The notes beneath the pieces were generated by a model that ran no database searches, was not told the DNA's origin, and worked only from the letters and a program-made list of their open reading frames with translations. Made by a program: the position numbers and the translations under genes. A stretch of DNA of 64,000 bases. It comes from Callaeas wilsoni. Lineage: Eukaryota > Chordata > Aves > Passeriformes > Callaeidae. Shown piece by piece: positions 1 to 20,000 of this stretch. Each line of letters starts with the position of its first letter. The first letter of the stretch is position 1. The stretch spans positions 43,742-107,741 of the forward strand of contig VWPU01011807.1 in the NCBI GenBank assembly GCA_013398955.1, in the 5' to 3' direction.

Positions 1-536
1 AAGAATGTTTCTTTGAAGCACTTGAACATACTTGCGAGTGTTATGTTGCAGAATAGTTTAACAAGTTTTCCTTGAACTTTTAAGAATGTATTTTGTTCTG
101 AAACTTGAATTATAATACAAGTTATTTGAACTGCAGGTTACGTTTTTTAATCCAGTTATTGAAAGAAGACCAAAACTCCAGAGGCAGAAGAAAATTTTTT
201 CGAAACAGCAAGGTGATTCTTTAATATAAACATGTAAAGCTTAAAAATTGTATAGATCTGTGATACTTTTTATACAGAGGTCTAATGTTTGCCTGCAAAT
301 AATGCTGTTGATAATGAAGGATTTGGCGTTGCATTTAGAAATCTTTTGTATTAGAATTCCTTATCATGCATTAGCATTTAATTGTGAATAATTAGAAATT
401 GCTAAGGAAAATGACAAATTCAGTTTGTTCTTCATAAACTATAAATTAATTAGTATGGGTTTTTTTTAATTATTGGTTTTGGTAATGAGTAAGGAAATTA
501 CTTACACTCTGTTTTCTTTTTTCACAATATCTATAG
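1..536 (+). other. PKN2 intron (partial, left edge)
   Basis: AT-rich intron interior ending in ATCTATAG before 537. Nothing recognised. Confidence 0.88.
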
Positions 537-8824
<8,288 letters not shown>

Positions 8825-11020
8825 CTTCCACACACTGTGAAGCCCCAGCTGACTGGCTCACAAGAATGCCTCTCTCTGAAGAATACCGACCCTTCAATTG
8901 CTTTCTGTGCCACCTGTAGCTTCTGGGTTTTTTTAAATCACATGAAGATCCTTTTAAGTACTGTTTTAACACTCTTGTGAAGAGTGGCCTCTTTGTACAT
9001 TGTTTTTTATCTGAGCACTGGAAAGCAGGTCTATGGCGTTCCTAAGCTGAGTTGGTGAACCCAGGCTGTGTTGAACTTCCCGCACATGGGCGCACGAGGA
9101 TCTGTACAGTTTCTCTCACTCTTCCACAGCAGATAATACCGCTTTTTCAAGTATCTGCCTTAAGTGGGAAAAATAGACTTTGAGCTAGGTAATCTCCACT
9201 CAGCCACATTGAAGTAAGTTGGCATACTGGTGACACTCACACAGAACCTGGTTCTAGTCGGAGAAGGCAATTGATTTTAGCTAAATATTGTGCAGTCTTT
9301 AAAACTACACATTTCTAAGTACACCTTCATCTTGTGTTCTTAAAATAATGGTATTGAGAACAGATATGCCTTGTTTTGTAAATTTTCTATGGTATTTATT
9401 AGGAAAAACGTTAAACACCTTGCCTTTGAGATAACAACTGTGTAAGTGCTTCCATTACAAAGAAAAATCCATAAAAATCCAGACAGTTTACCAAAGTCAC
9501 TTGCCAAACAGTTTTGCCTTCAAGCTCCTTGAGCACAGCTTAAGGCCCTGGTTGCGATGAGAAATGTAAGGAGGACACTGCTCAGTGTAACCCCAGAGCG
9601 GAGCAGCCACCAGGCCCAGGCCCAGGCCCGGCCCCTTCCGTACTCGCCTCGAGCCTTTCCCGCGCCCCAAGGGGGCAGAGAAGTTCCCAGTCCGTACCTA
9701 ACCCTCTCCATCCTCCTGTCTGCTGTACAGTATCATATCACTTAGGAAACGTAAGGATTTTCAATGTATACATGCTGTGAACATGTATATTTGGAAGTTG
9801 TAATGTATTCTTACCTCCAGCCAAGTAATTTAATTGTACCACTTCACCGATGTTGCGTAGTGGCCAAGTGAACAAAAAAATGTATCCAAGTAGGCCACTG
9901 ACCTCCAGCCCCTGGATTGGCAGTTACTGAGGGTAAAAAGCAATATGTTGTAATAGAATGTATAAATATTTTTGATAAAAGCAGTGTATATTTTATAAAC
10001 CCCTTAACACTAAAAGCTGTACCTCAAAAGTCAAAAAGTAATTTAGACCAGACACTGTGTATTTGTAAACCAAGACCTATTTTTGGCATCTGCTGTTCTG
10101 TGGGCAAACATTGACTCTTGGAAAATAAATTTCCCACGTGGTCCTTACCTCTAGCACTATTCAGCACTGTAACCTCACGGGTTCATCCTGGCCAGAAGTT
10201 TGCTGTTCATGGGCTAAGGCAGTGAGCATCGCACTCAAATGAATTAAAAACTGATAATTCTATTAATTCAAAGAAGAAACACAAACCACTGGAGTATGCA
10301 ATGCTAAAGTGGTGGTTTAAAATCACGATGCTGGACAGACCTGCAGGGTTAGGCAGGGGAGAGGCTTAAGGGAGAAAAAAATATAAAATAACGGTTACTA
10401 GGTCTAAATCAGGCCAGTCCCCCACAGGAATAGGGCAGGCACCTTCCCCAGTGCTCCAAATCATGTTGGGCAAAGTGAGTCAACTCCTCAGCATTCCTTG
10501 TTTCCAGGTTCTGTATTAGTAAGAAACAAATTACGTTCCTGTATCTAGCTGAAACCAATACTTTTGAGGTACAGTCAGCTCGCCCTTTTTGGTTCCCAAA
10601 TATATATATACAAGCATCTCACAGGGTGCTTAATACTTATGAAAGTATCCTCAAGCATACCTTTTTGTAACTACATCTTGTACAGAAATCTTTTTTTAAT
10701 CTAAGCAAATCACTAAAAAAAAAAAAAATTAGAAAAAATTAGAGGGCAGGGTATGTTCACCCAGTTAAGCTGAAAAAAGCACTAATTTTATCTCTGTAGT
10801 TTTTTAAATATTTTTAGGCAGATTAAGATTTAAACCCTAGATTGTAAATATATTTTGCTATACTTTATCTGTATGTGGCTGCTGAAGCACTTTGTAAGGA
10901 AATTAGGATATTTTAGAATGGTACACTATGCATTAAAATGAAATGTGCCTTTAACAAATGTCATTCTAAGTGTTTTGCAGTCATTAATATCACAAATTAA
11001 AGTTCTAAATAGAGTAATTT
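8825..11020 (+). other. PKN2: PKN2 3' untranslated region, two candidate ends
   Basis: Non-coding from the TAA. The first canonical AATAAA is at 10124-10129 (short form, ending near 10150). The AU-rich sequence continues to an ATTAAA at 10996-11001, which could end a longer form near 11020. A Pumilio-type TGTAAATA lies at 10843-10850 and a GCACTTT (miR-17-family seed match) at about 10886. A GC-rich stretch with repeated GGCCCA lies at 9590-9680. The 3' end is inferred, not seen. Confidence 0.5.
10124..10129 (+). promoter_or_regulatory. Candidate proximal PKN2 poly(A) signal AATAAA
   Basis: The only AATAAA I find on the + strand in the first 2 kb after the PKN2 stop. GT-containing sequence (CACGTGGTCC) lies just downstream. 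Confidence 0.5.
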
Positions 11021-13550
11021 GTAAATTGTGTCGCAAACATGATTTTGCTGTTTCTTGAAGTGGCTGGTCATGTTTTCTCCACAGGTAATTTCAGAAAAAA
11101 AATTTACCATCAGGAGGGGACCCAGTCTCTTGGTGGGAGCTTAGTGGCCTTCCATTCTTTTTTTTTTTTCCCCCCGCCAAAAAGAACATTACAAACTGCC
11201 TCTGAGCATGCTTTCTTTCTGAAGAAAAGCAGTCTCTGGGTTGGAGCAGTCCCTGTCAGCCGGAGTCCGGCCTGCCTGACTCGGCCTTCTCCCTCACAGG
11301 CTTCCCCTGAGGGCAGGGGGGGACCACCCTCAGCCCCACCCCTGGGCACCGCTTCCTTACAGTCTCCGTCCTACCCCCCATTCCTCAGCAAGCTGTGCAA
11401 CCAAACCACAATCCATACCGACCTACTCCACGCTGAGCTTGTTCTTTAGACAGTCGAGAGGATGAAACTTTCTTTACTGAGTGCATTCAGAACAGAATTC
11501 TTTACTCTTAAGAGCCACATGGAATTTCACGCGGCCTTTTTGCCCAGAGACAGACACTTCACTTCATACCTGTCTAAACAATCGTTCCAGAAAAGGCTGG
11601 CTCCCCAGTTTCAAGGATCTAGTCTGAACTGCGTTGAATTACCACGGGAGGTGCTTGAAGATGTTGTGCCCTTGCACTTGTGTGCGGGGAATGCAAGGCT
11701 CGAGCCTCCCGCCTTCTCCCGGGCTGGCTGCTGAGCCTCCCTCAGGCCCGGGCGGGGCGGGCAGAGCGCCCAAGCGCCCGCAGCCCGAGGGCAGCCGGGG
11801 CCGCCGCTGCCTCCCCTGGGCCCTGCCCCGGCCGACACAGGCAGGGCAGGAGCTACCAAAGCGCTCAGAGCTGCCTGAAAATTACTTGAGAGCTAGGCCT
11901 TTTTTTTCTTGGTAGGCTTCACATTAACTAGTACACTGCAGCCAGCAGTAAGTGGCCTTCAGAATATACCTGCCCCTTCAGGCAGATTCCTAGTTCTGCC
12001 ACTTAGTGCTGCGGTTACTGCCATCTCCACACCCCGGGAGATAAAGGAACTGCTTGTGGAACTGCAGGGTCAAGGCAGGATTGCACGACCCTGCCTCCAT
12101 CTGCTGCACTTCAGAGCTTTGCACAGATGTATTTAAATTCCTGTCCAGACAATCTGTGCTGTATGCAACAATTTCAAATGCAAACACTCACCCATCACAT
12201 GTCAAGTGCTCGTGCCTAAAGCCTGAAAGGATTTAAGTATGAGCATTATGGGCAATGCACATTTCAGTCACTTTTAACCTTCATGGAGTAGATTTAACCC
12301 ACACATCCATGCTGGAAAGCAGCACTCACAGTAAAAGCAATTTCCACCTTTGCACTCCCAAGCTGTAACAGTGCATTAAAGGTTGGGCCCAGCCCATTCA
12401 AAGCACCCCACCTCTGCCCACAGAGGATGCAGGCAGAGTAGCTCAGACCAAGACCAGGAATGCCCAGATAACAGAAAGTGTTGCAACAAAGTCAAAGGCA
12501 ATACATCAATGAACACATGCCCTCCCAACTACTGAGTCCCTTCTAACACCTGCACCAGAATCTTTAATGGCTGCAACCAACAGCTCCTGTGGCGTAACAG
12601 GACTGTACAATCTTTGTTATTTGTTTACAGAAAAAAATGTTTAGTTTCCACATTTCCAGTATCTACTGGCAGAAGAGGATTAAAGCTCAACTAGCAAGAA
12701 AACAATGAGAGCTACTGGCAATTAGTGCTATTAGCACTGGACACAGCCTTCCCTCTGGATGGCTTAGGACCAGATGTGCAGCAAGCTGACCCCTCAGCTG
12801 TTCATTTGTGTGGTTAAACTGAATTTGCACCTGTGATACAAAATCTCAGGAACCACAAGACTCCCAGTTAAGCACATTTGTTGCTTTGTACACAAAGAGA
12901 CACTGTCAGGAGGCAACCAGTGTTCAAAGCTTAGTCTGGGCAGGGCTGAGCAACTTCAGGCCTTCACTCAGCACCTGGCATATCATTTCAAACAGCAAGT
13001 GCTCACTTAGAGCATAACCACAGGCCAGCCAGACTGCAGAGTGGGCTGGCAAGTCAGAAATTTAACAGAAACTTACACTAGAAATACTTTTTACTTGTCT
13101 TTGTACAGTACTAAGCTTCATGAAGTTACCAGGAATTCAACTAAAAGTGAGTCCTCATCCTTCTCAGTAGCTGCTTTGTCATTATGTCAAATTCACATGA
13201 AGAAATGTATGGAAGAAAAGCAGAGATATAAGGGAGAATCCGGGAGACTGTGCCAAGGATGGGATTAATCCTTTTGCAACCAGTTTGGAAATATTCCGCA
13301 GCAGTTGTGCAAAACTTGGAATGGCTTTTCAGCAACTGCTTACATTCGGGGTGCAAGCACCCACACTACAGCTCCCTATGACTACTAGAGCACTCTAGAG
13401 ATCAGAAATTGTCCAGAGAGTGAGCATTTAAGCAGCCTTGTGACCAAGCCCACAAGTACGAAGCTCACTCCACCATTCCATGGACTGCATTCCAGTTCTC
13501 AGCATGTACAACAGTACGTGCATGTCACATTGCAGTCATACCCACAAGAT
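11021..13550. other. Intergenic region between convergent PKN2 and GTF2B
   Basis: Holds a T/C-rich run at 11158-11178, open frames without family matches at 11039-11449, and a GC-rich patch at about 11690-11860. I see no gene or repeat. Confidence 0.6.
11690..11860. promoter_or_regulatory. Small orphan CpG-rich patch
   Basis: About 15 CpG in roughly 140 bp, in an AT-rich neighbourhood, with GGGCGGGGCGGGC near 11750. It lies between two 3' ends rather than at a known promoter. It could be an unannotated promoter or enhancer, or simply a GC-rich patch. Confidence 0.4.
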
Positions 13551-13568
13551 AGTGTTTTTGGAAAACAG

Positions 13569-13574
13569 TTTATT
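13569..13574 (-). promoter_or_regulatory. Candidate distal GTF2B poly(A) signal AATAAA
   Basis: Minus-strand AATAAA about 345 nt after the stop. Either this or the proximal hexamer ends the transcript. Confidence 0.4.
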
Positions 13575-13836
13575 TGGGAATTACACAATATTTTAAATTC
13601 TCCAAAATACATCTTACTAGATCCCTACAAAAGAAATCTAAATAAGTACAACAATATGAAATTAAATTTGTTGCAACAGTTATTAAATATTTACTTCCAC
13701 TAATATATACATACAAAATGCCACACAATGAGCTTGTTTACCCTTGGAATGTGTGCTGCCTTCCAGCAGTTATGCTCCATCTCCATATCCTCCAGTTCCA
13801 CAACACGAAGACCCAATATTAACACTTTGTACATCC

Positions 13837-13842
13837 TTTATT
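13837..13842 (-). promoter_or_regulatory. Candidate proximal GTF2B poly(A) signal AATAAA
   Basis: About 76 nt after the stop, followed within 40 nt by a GT-rich element (TTCGTGTTGTGG on the minus strand). Confidence 0.5.
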
Positions 13843-13917
13843 ATAGGCAAAAATAAAGAGTTTGTTTTTGTTGGGGTTTTTTTGGGAGGGGTTAACAGAA
13901 ATTAACCCTCTGCAATC

Positions 13918-14051
13918 TCACAGCTGTGGTAGTTTGTCTACTGGGGTATCAAACTTGAAGTCTGCTGGGAAAAGATCTGGAGCTCGAGGATAGATCAGCC
14001 TGTAAGACTGTCTAATCGTAACATCAGCCACACCAGCAATATCACCAATTT
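13918..14051 (-). CDS. GTF2B: GTF2B exon 7 (second cyclin repeat end, C-terminus)
   Basis: Minus-strand acceptor TTGTAG, then residues 273 (split Glu) to 316 and [23 protein letters not shown] contains V283 and R286 of the BRE-recognition helix-turn-helix. It ends DKLPQL, the usual TFIIB C-terminus. Confidence 0.98.
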
Positions 14052-17000
14052 CTACAACGAAAAGCAGAGACGTGATTAGTTTTTACTTTTGCCATTTGTA
14101 TTCAAGAAACCAGCAAGCATAACTTATCAAGAGGCACTGGACACTTGCTTCACTTGCAGCTCTCCCAAAAGCCTAGTAGAAATGGTTTTAACTGTGGTGA
14201 CTAATATTTTGGATACATAAGTCTGTCTTCTTATGTGCCACAGTTCAACTTCACCTATAAACTGTGGAATAACATCAATTTCAAATTGGCAGAGGTCTAA
14301 GAATGTAAAAGTGATTAGAAATATCTACTGCAAACTCTACATGTGACCAGCAGTATTTTAACAAATCATCATCAACTTCTGGATCTTCATTTTTATGCTT
14401 TGATTAAATATAAGCAAAAACAAGCAAAAAACTGAGTCACAGACAAAAACCAGTACCTTCAGTTAAACATGAAATACATTTACCTTAAAATGCACTAAGA
14501 AATAAGGCAGAGGCACAGAGCACTGTCTAACAAGCTGAGGGAACGCTTGTTTGAGATGCACAGAAACTTACATTTATTCAAGAGTTAGTCAAGTTAGGAA
14601 TTTAAACCTTGAACTGCATGAGAGCCTTCAGCATTGTCCGAGAACACTGGAGTAGTGTGGAGCCATGGTGTCCATGGCAGGCAGCTGTATTTTAACAATC
14701 ACTCCTAAGAGATGCAATCCAGTAGCTCACAACCAGCAAGGATGCAGGTACTGAACTTCCTGGGCTCCACATCACTCACAGGCCCAGGAAAATGCCAACA
14801 GGATGGAAGCTCCAGGGACATAAGCAGTTACAAATGCAGAAAAAAACACCACAACCTAACAGATAAAAGCTATTCTTTATCCAAAAGGAACTCTCCATTA
14901 AGAAATTGCTACATTTTCAACATTTCTGATCTGGACTGGACAGCTCAGTGGAGCACTTGGATCCATTTCTCACAGCAATTCTACCCCCTGCAGCCTTAGC
15001 AAACTTCCCCAGGCATTGCTGCCCTGTAGGCCTCATTCCCTTGAGCCCCAGGGGCTGATCCATGCTGCTCTGAGACTCAAGAGCCCTGAGCTCCTTACTG
15101 GCTCCCCACAGGCTCCCCTACCAGCAGGGAATCTGCCCCAGCTGATCCACAACAAACCTTGCCATCCCACACTTTCCTTCTTTACCACAGGCCCACGGTA
15201 AGTCAAGGACCATGTACTAATGCAGGTGATTCCCTGGCTGCTGGAATGATTAAAGACTCAATGTAATCCAAAGCCCAAGTGCTCCCTGCAACTGCCCCCA
15301 AGTTTGTGTTTGGAGTATTTCAGAGCAGCAAAATGGACACGCAAAAATATTAGCATAGGTGAACTTAAATTATTATGCTCATTTGAATGCACTGGTCCAT
15401 TGCATGCATTCAAGAATCCAACTCCTAATACCAGAAGAAAATGCACTCAGTTTACACTCAGCATAGCCAATTACTCCATTTTGGGGACTGGGAGATCCTG
15501 GTTTGGTCCTTGCTGTATGCAGTTAGAATAGAGTTTATCACTGTTTGCACAGACCTCATCCAAGTCTTACAGTAACACTGAATTTTCTTTCAAGAAGAAA
15601 GACATGGAAAACTAAAAACAAACCAAAAACAAAAAGACAAAAAAAAGTCAGGTTTTACCTTTTTGTGTCCTTTTCTCTGAAGAAGCCTGTGATGCCATGT
15701 AAATAGCTGCAGCTGCTACAGAGATAGGGCTTCTCCCAGGAACCAAATCTAACTCCACAGCTTTACGGGCAATGTGTGTTGCTGCCATTTGCACTTGTTT
15801 GGGAAGACCCAGATTAGAACAGAATCGTGACATGAAGTCTCCAGTTGTAATCAAATCAACACTGGTTTCCAGGGCTTTCAAAATAAGTTTAAAACACCGG
15901 CCTATTTCCTTCTTTGAAATCCTGGACACTGCACATATTTCTGAAAAAAAGAGTATAAATTAAATCTTAGGCTTCACAGCATTTCCTTCCCCCAAAATAA
16001 TCAAACTTGATTCTCAATATATTAAGACCCACAAAGAAGGCCAGTGTCCTGAAAGCCACCATCACTAAATAAGCTCTGACCATTTGTGAAACTTCAGTCA
16101 GTGCACATATATCATAAGGAGCTAATTAATACAGCTCACTTAGTAAGGGAAATTTGGTTCTCAGTGCTAGGCTAGAGAGTTGCATCTCATGTTAGGGAAA
16201 AGTTGCACAAATTTACTACAGAACTGCTGGTTCAAATTCAGTTAAATTCAGTTACAACAGTCTCCACCATCCTCTGATCAAAGCAATGCCTTTTAAGTTT
16301 CTCCAACTCTCAAAACTTTCAAATGCTAAAACCCCCATGCCCAAGAGCCTACTCCACAAATACAACAAATTCCCATAGACCCTTCTACCCTCCCCTCAAA
16401 GGTGAGCTACAGCTGAGAACAACCAGTTTGACAAAGTCCAGGAGTAAGAAAACCAACCTCCTACAGTGACAGTAACGAAACCTTTACTTCATAGCAAAAT
16501 TGAATCTGTATCACTGAAAACTTACCTTTAAATGTTCTTGGAACCCCCTCTTGCCTACAGGCTATGTAGAGACAAGCAGAAGCAATAGCATCATTACTTC
16601 TCCCCTTCAGGCTCTTTTGCTCATACACTTGCTTGAATAAATTATTTGTTCGATCCTTCAACGCAAGAAGACGAAATTTAATTAACTCTAGGCCATTTAA
16701 TTAGCAGCAATATCAAAAATTCATGCACTCATTATATTATGTTAAGTAAGTCAATGCCAGAACAATTTAAGGAAGGGAGACATGAACTTACAACTATATT
16801 TCTAGGGAGGTTGATTCTGTCTGCCATGTTCGTAATTTCTTTAAAAGCATTCATCATTGCACGATCAGAGCTGCTCATAGTTCTGCGGTTTTGGTACTTT
16901 GAATTCCCAAATTCATCAAAACTTGCTGCACCTGTGCCCTGAAAAGAAAAATTTGTATCATCAGTAACACGAGCAACTTCCTGCTCATGTCAAGAGCCAA

Positions 17001-20000
17001 AATCTTCCAGCTTCATACGTTTTAATTCAAGGCACCAGTTCCAACAGTTGTGCAAATAAACATCACTGAAAGTAACTCGTTCAATCACGTGTTGTTCCAC
17101 ACAACAGGTTCTACACTTTGCACAGTCTCAAATCGTGAATTGCTTTCCCAAGACCACAGGTTAAATGGGTCTTTTTCTTCCCTCATGTAACAATAGTTAC
17201 AGAGTCAAAAAGAGAAAGATAATATATAGCCAAGGTGTGCATCGCAATACGCCTGTCACCAATGCTGAGGTCCAGGATTATACTCTATGCAACTCTTGTG
17301 TGTCCATGGGCTGCATCTGTGGCAGACAGGCAAGTCAGAAAAACAATTTTATGGTCAGCTGGAGACCAGTTGTTACAATGATAACCATCATAGTGAAGGC
17401 ATGGGCAAAGCGAACACAAACCAATGAGCCAGTCAAACCCAGCTTGATACCGTGCCTGTTAGAGGCTGCAAGCCTGAATCAGAAAATGGAAATAGCCATA
17501 TATTTTGACTTTATGGGAAAATCACAGGCCTCTTAAAAGAAAAGCTTTAGGTCTTCAGAGAATTATGAGCCTCAAACTCAACGTGGCAACTTCAAAACAA
17601 GCTTCCAAGGTACAATTTTGTTTGTACCTTACAACAGATAGTGTGAATTGCATACTTCTATTAAATACGCAAATTTGCCCAACCAAGAGGGTCTAAAATT
17701 TTTAAGGTTTTCAATTTGCCAGCAGTCCAGAACAAGTCTTTACCAAATAATGGCACGTAGATTAGTGATAGCTGATGACAACAACATGTCCTGTAAGTTC
17801 AGAAGAGCCATTTTCTGTAATTTATATTGTCTACCTATGTGTTTGCTGTCACAGTATGCAAGGAGCCCAGAGTTCTTTTGAATGAAAAACACTTCTTCAG
17901 AATTCCATCTTACGTAGAAACCTGGATTTCCAGAATCTACAAGCATTTATTCCTTGCTGGTACCTTCAAACAATTTACCTGAGATGGGGCATCCAACTTT
18001 CACTGCAGACAGATTTGGTCATTTAAACAAGCCACTGCAGACACCAACTACCATGCTGTCATTTTGCCAAAAGCAGTAAACATAAATCAGGTCTTGATCT
18101 GTGACTGACTGATAACCTGGCTAAGCACTTGCACACAGTTCTCAAACTGAAAACTCAGCAATGGATCGACATGTCCAGGCTGTACAAAGCGGGGTAAGGA
18201 CACAGCGAACAAAGGATAGAACATGCCGTTATCACCTTTTTCTTCTGAGCTGCCCAGTTTCTTCATTCCAGATCCATGTTCTTGGGAATTGCCCTTCTAT
18301 TTTAATGCAGGCTCTAGCTCTATAATCTCTCTGAGGTGCACTTCTGCATTTAATACATGTTCTCTGACTGACAGTAATAACACTCACTCTTGACCATTCA
18401 CTGACACTTTTCCCCTTCCCATGCCCGAGGCCTCAAGGACACCCCATTCCCAGCAGCCCCAGTGGATCCCTTCCTGCTGAGCCACCATCTGTGGTGCTCA
18501 CACACCTTGATTCACCGTGGTGACTGAGGACTTCAGCACAGAACCCTCCTCACAAGTCTCCCCAGCTCCTTCAACAGGTCTCTACAACAGACTCCAGAAC
18601 CATTCCTAGGTTTTTTCCAACTACTTCAAACATCCTTTCATACAAAATAAGCACTCAGACATAATCCTGGCACCAACACAGCAGAGGACTGCTGCAAAGA
18701 CAATCCTACTTCCTTGGCTGCATGAACACCTCCAACTATCCAAAGGTTCCCAGTAGATGAAAAGGTAAACAAAGAGCAAGAATAAAGCACAACAAACTTC
18801 AGGCCACAAAGAGCAATACTAGGCCTTCCATTCAAAAATCATGCCAGAACTTCCCTTGGCCCAAAGTACACAGGAGTCTCAGGTCAAAAGGCTCCTTGCT
18901 GTCCGTCACTCACACCCCTGTTCCCTGCAGTGTGTTACATTTGTGTTTATCATGGCCGCCTAGACCAGTGCTATGCACAAATGCTTACAGGAACTGCATG
19001 AGCTCAAACTCTTGTAGATGTCAGAGTGAGCACAAACAACAGCAAGCCCTCAGGTCCTTACCTAGTCAGGCTTCATATCAGAGACTACTCTACCAGGAAA
19101 TACTGCTCTGTCCTGGAGCCAGCAAGTATTCCCCTTCACCACAGGGATTTTCTCTGGTCCACTGGTTAAGGAGAAACAAAAAAATTAAAAAAAAAAAACA
19201 AAAAAACAAAACAAAAAAAAAAAAAAAAAAACAAAGAAAAAAAAAAAAAAAAAACCCAAAAAAAAAAAAAAAAAAAAACCACCAACACATCTATTAGGCA
19301 CTGTGGAGTAAAACTAGACAAGGATTTTACCCGGCTCATGTGAGCCCTCTTCAAGAGCCATGCCCAGTATACAACTCACAACTATAAAAGGGGTGGAAAA
19401 CATTCTTCCACCTCAACTGCTTACATAAACCACAGAAATTCTCCCTGCATTTTTTATTTAGATAGATGCACCATCTACTTTCCTTCTGGAGCTTTGAGGG
19501 ACAATGCTTTGTTGATTTCAGTCCTTGATAACCATGTTAGGAGTCCCTTTCCCTTCATGGAAAAAGACAGAAGCCACACAGTTTTAACTGAAATTAAATT
19601 GACTTTACGAATCATGTGGTTTACTGTTGTGGCCCTTGAGTCAGGAGTTCTACCTGTTTGGCTTTCAAACAGAACAGAAATGGATACAATCCTGGAAACA
19701 GCTAAAGTGAAAAAATGCAGTCAAGTAAACAGTGACAATCTCTGAAGGGGCCCAGTGGAAGTCAGGTTTACAGTGCTGGCAGCCAACAGCTTTGTACCCC
19801 AGTATTTCCCCCACAGTTGCAGAAATTATCACCAGCATCATCCACATCGCTGATTTGTGGTTAACCACAGCATCAAGGCACGCCCCCAGATCCAGCAGTC
19901 TTCTTGCCCAGTACAACCAGCTCATATGGACCAGTCTGACAGACCCTTTCTTCTTTTTTAATTGTCAGCCCCTGATACCTTCTCATTGCTTATCAATGTA

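Larger units (their letters stand above)
13550..13917 (-). other. GTF2B: GTF2B 3' untranslated region (estimated)
   Basis: Downstream of TGA 13918-13920. AATAAA hexamers on the minus strand occur at 13837-13842 and 13569-13574. Use of the distal one gives a UTR of about 350 nt. A T-rich run on the + strand (13860-13882) is an A-rich run in the transcript. Confidence 0.55.

Noticed and set aside
11039..11449. 136-codon + strand frame downstream of PKN2
   Set aside because: Contains translated T/C runs and a Pro/Ser-rich random composition, with no conserved motif.
16221..16260. GGTTCAAATTCAG resembling a tRNA T-loop
   Set aside because: No acceptor, D or anticodon stems can be folded around it.
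18896..19297. 133-codon + strand frame ending in poly-Lys
   Set aside because: Its end is translated poly(A) and the upstream part matches no family.
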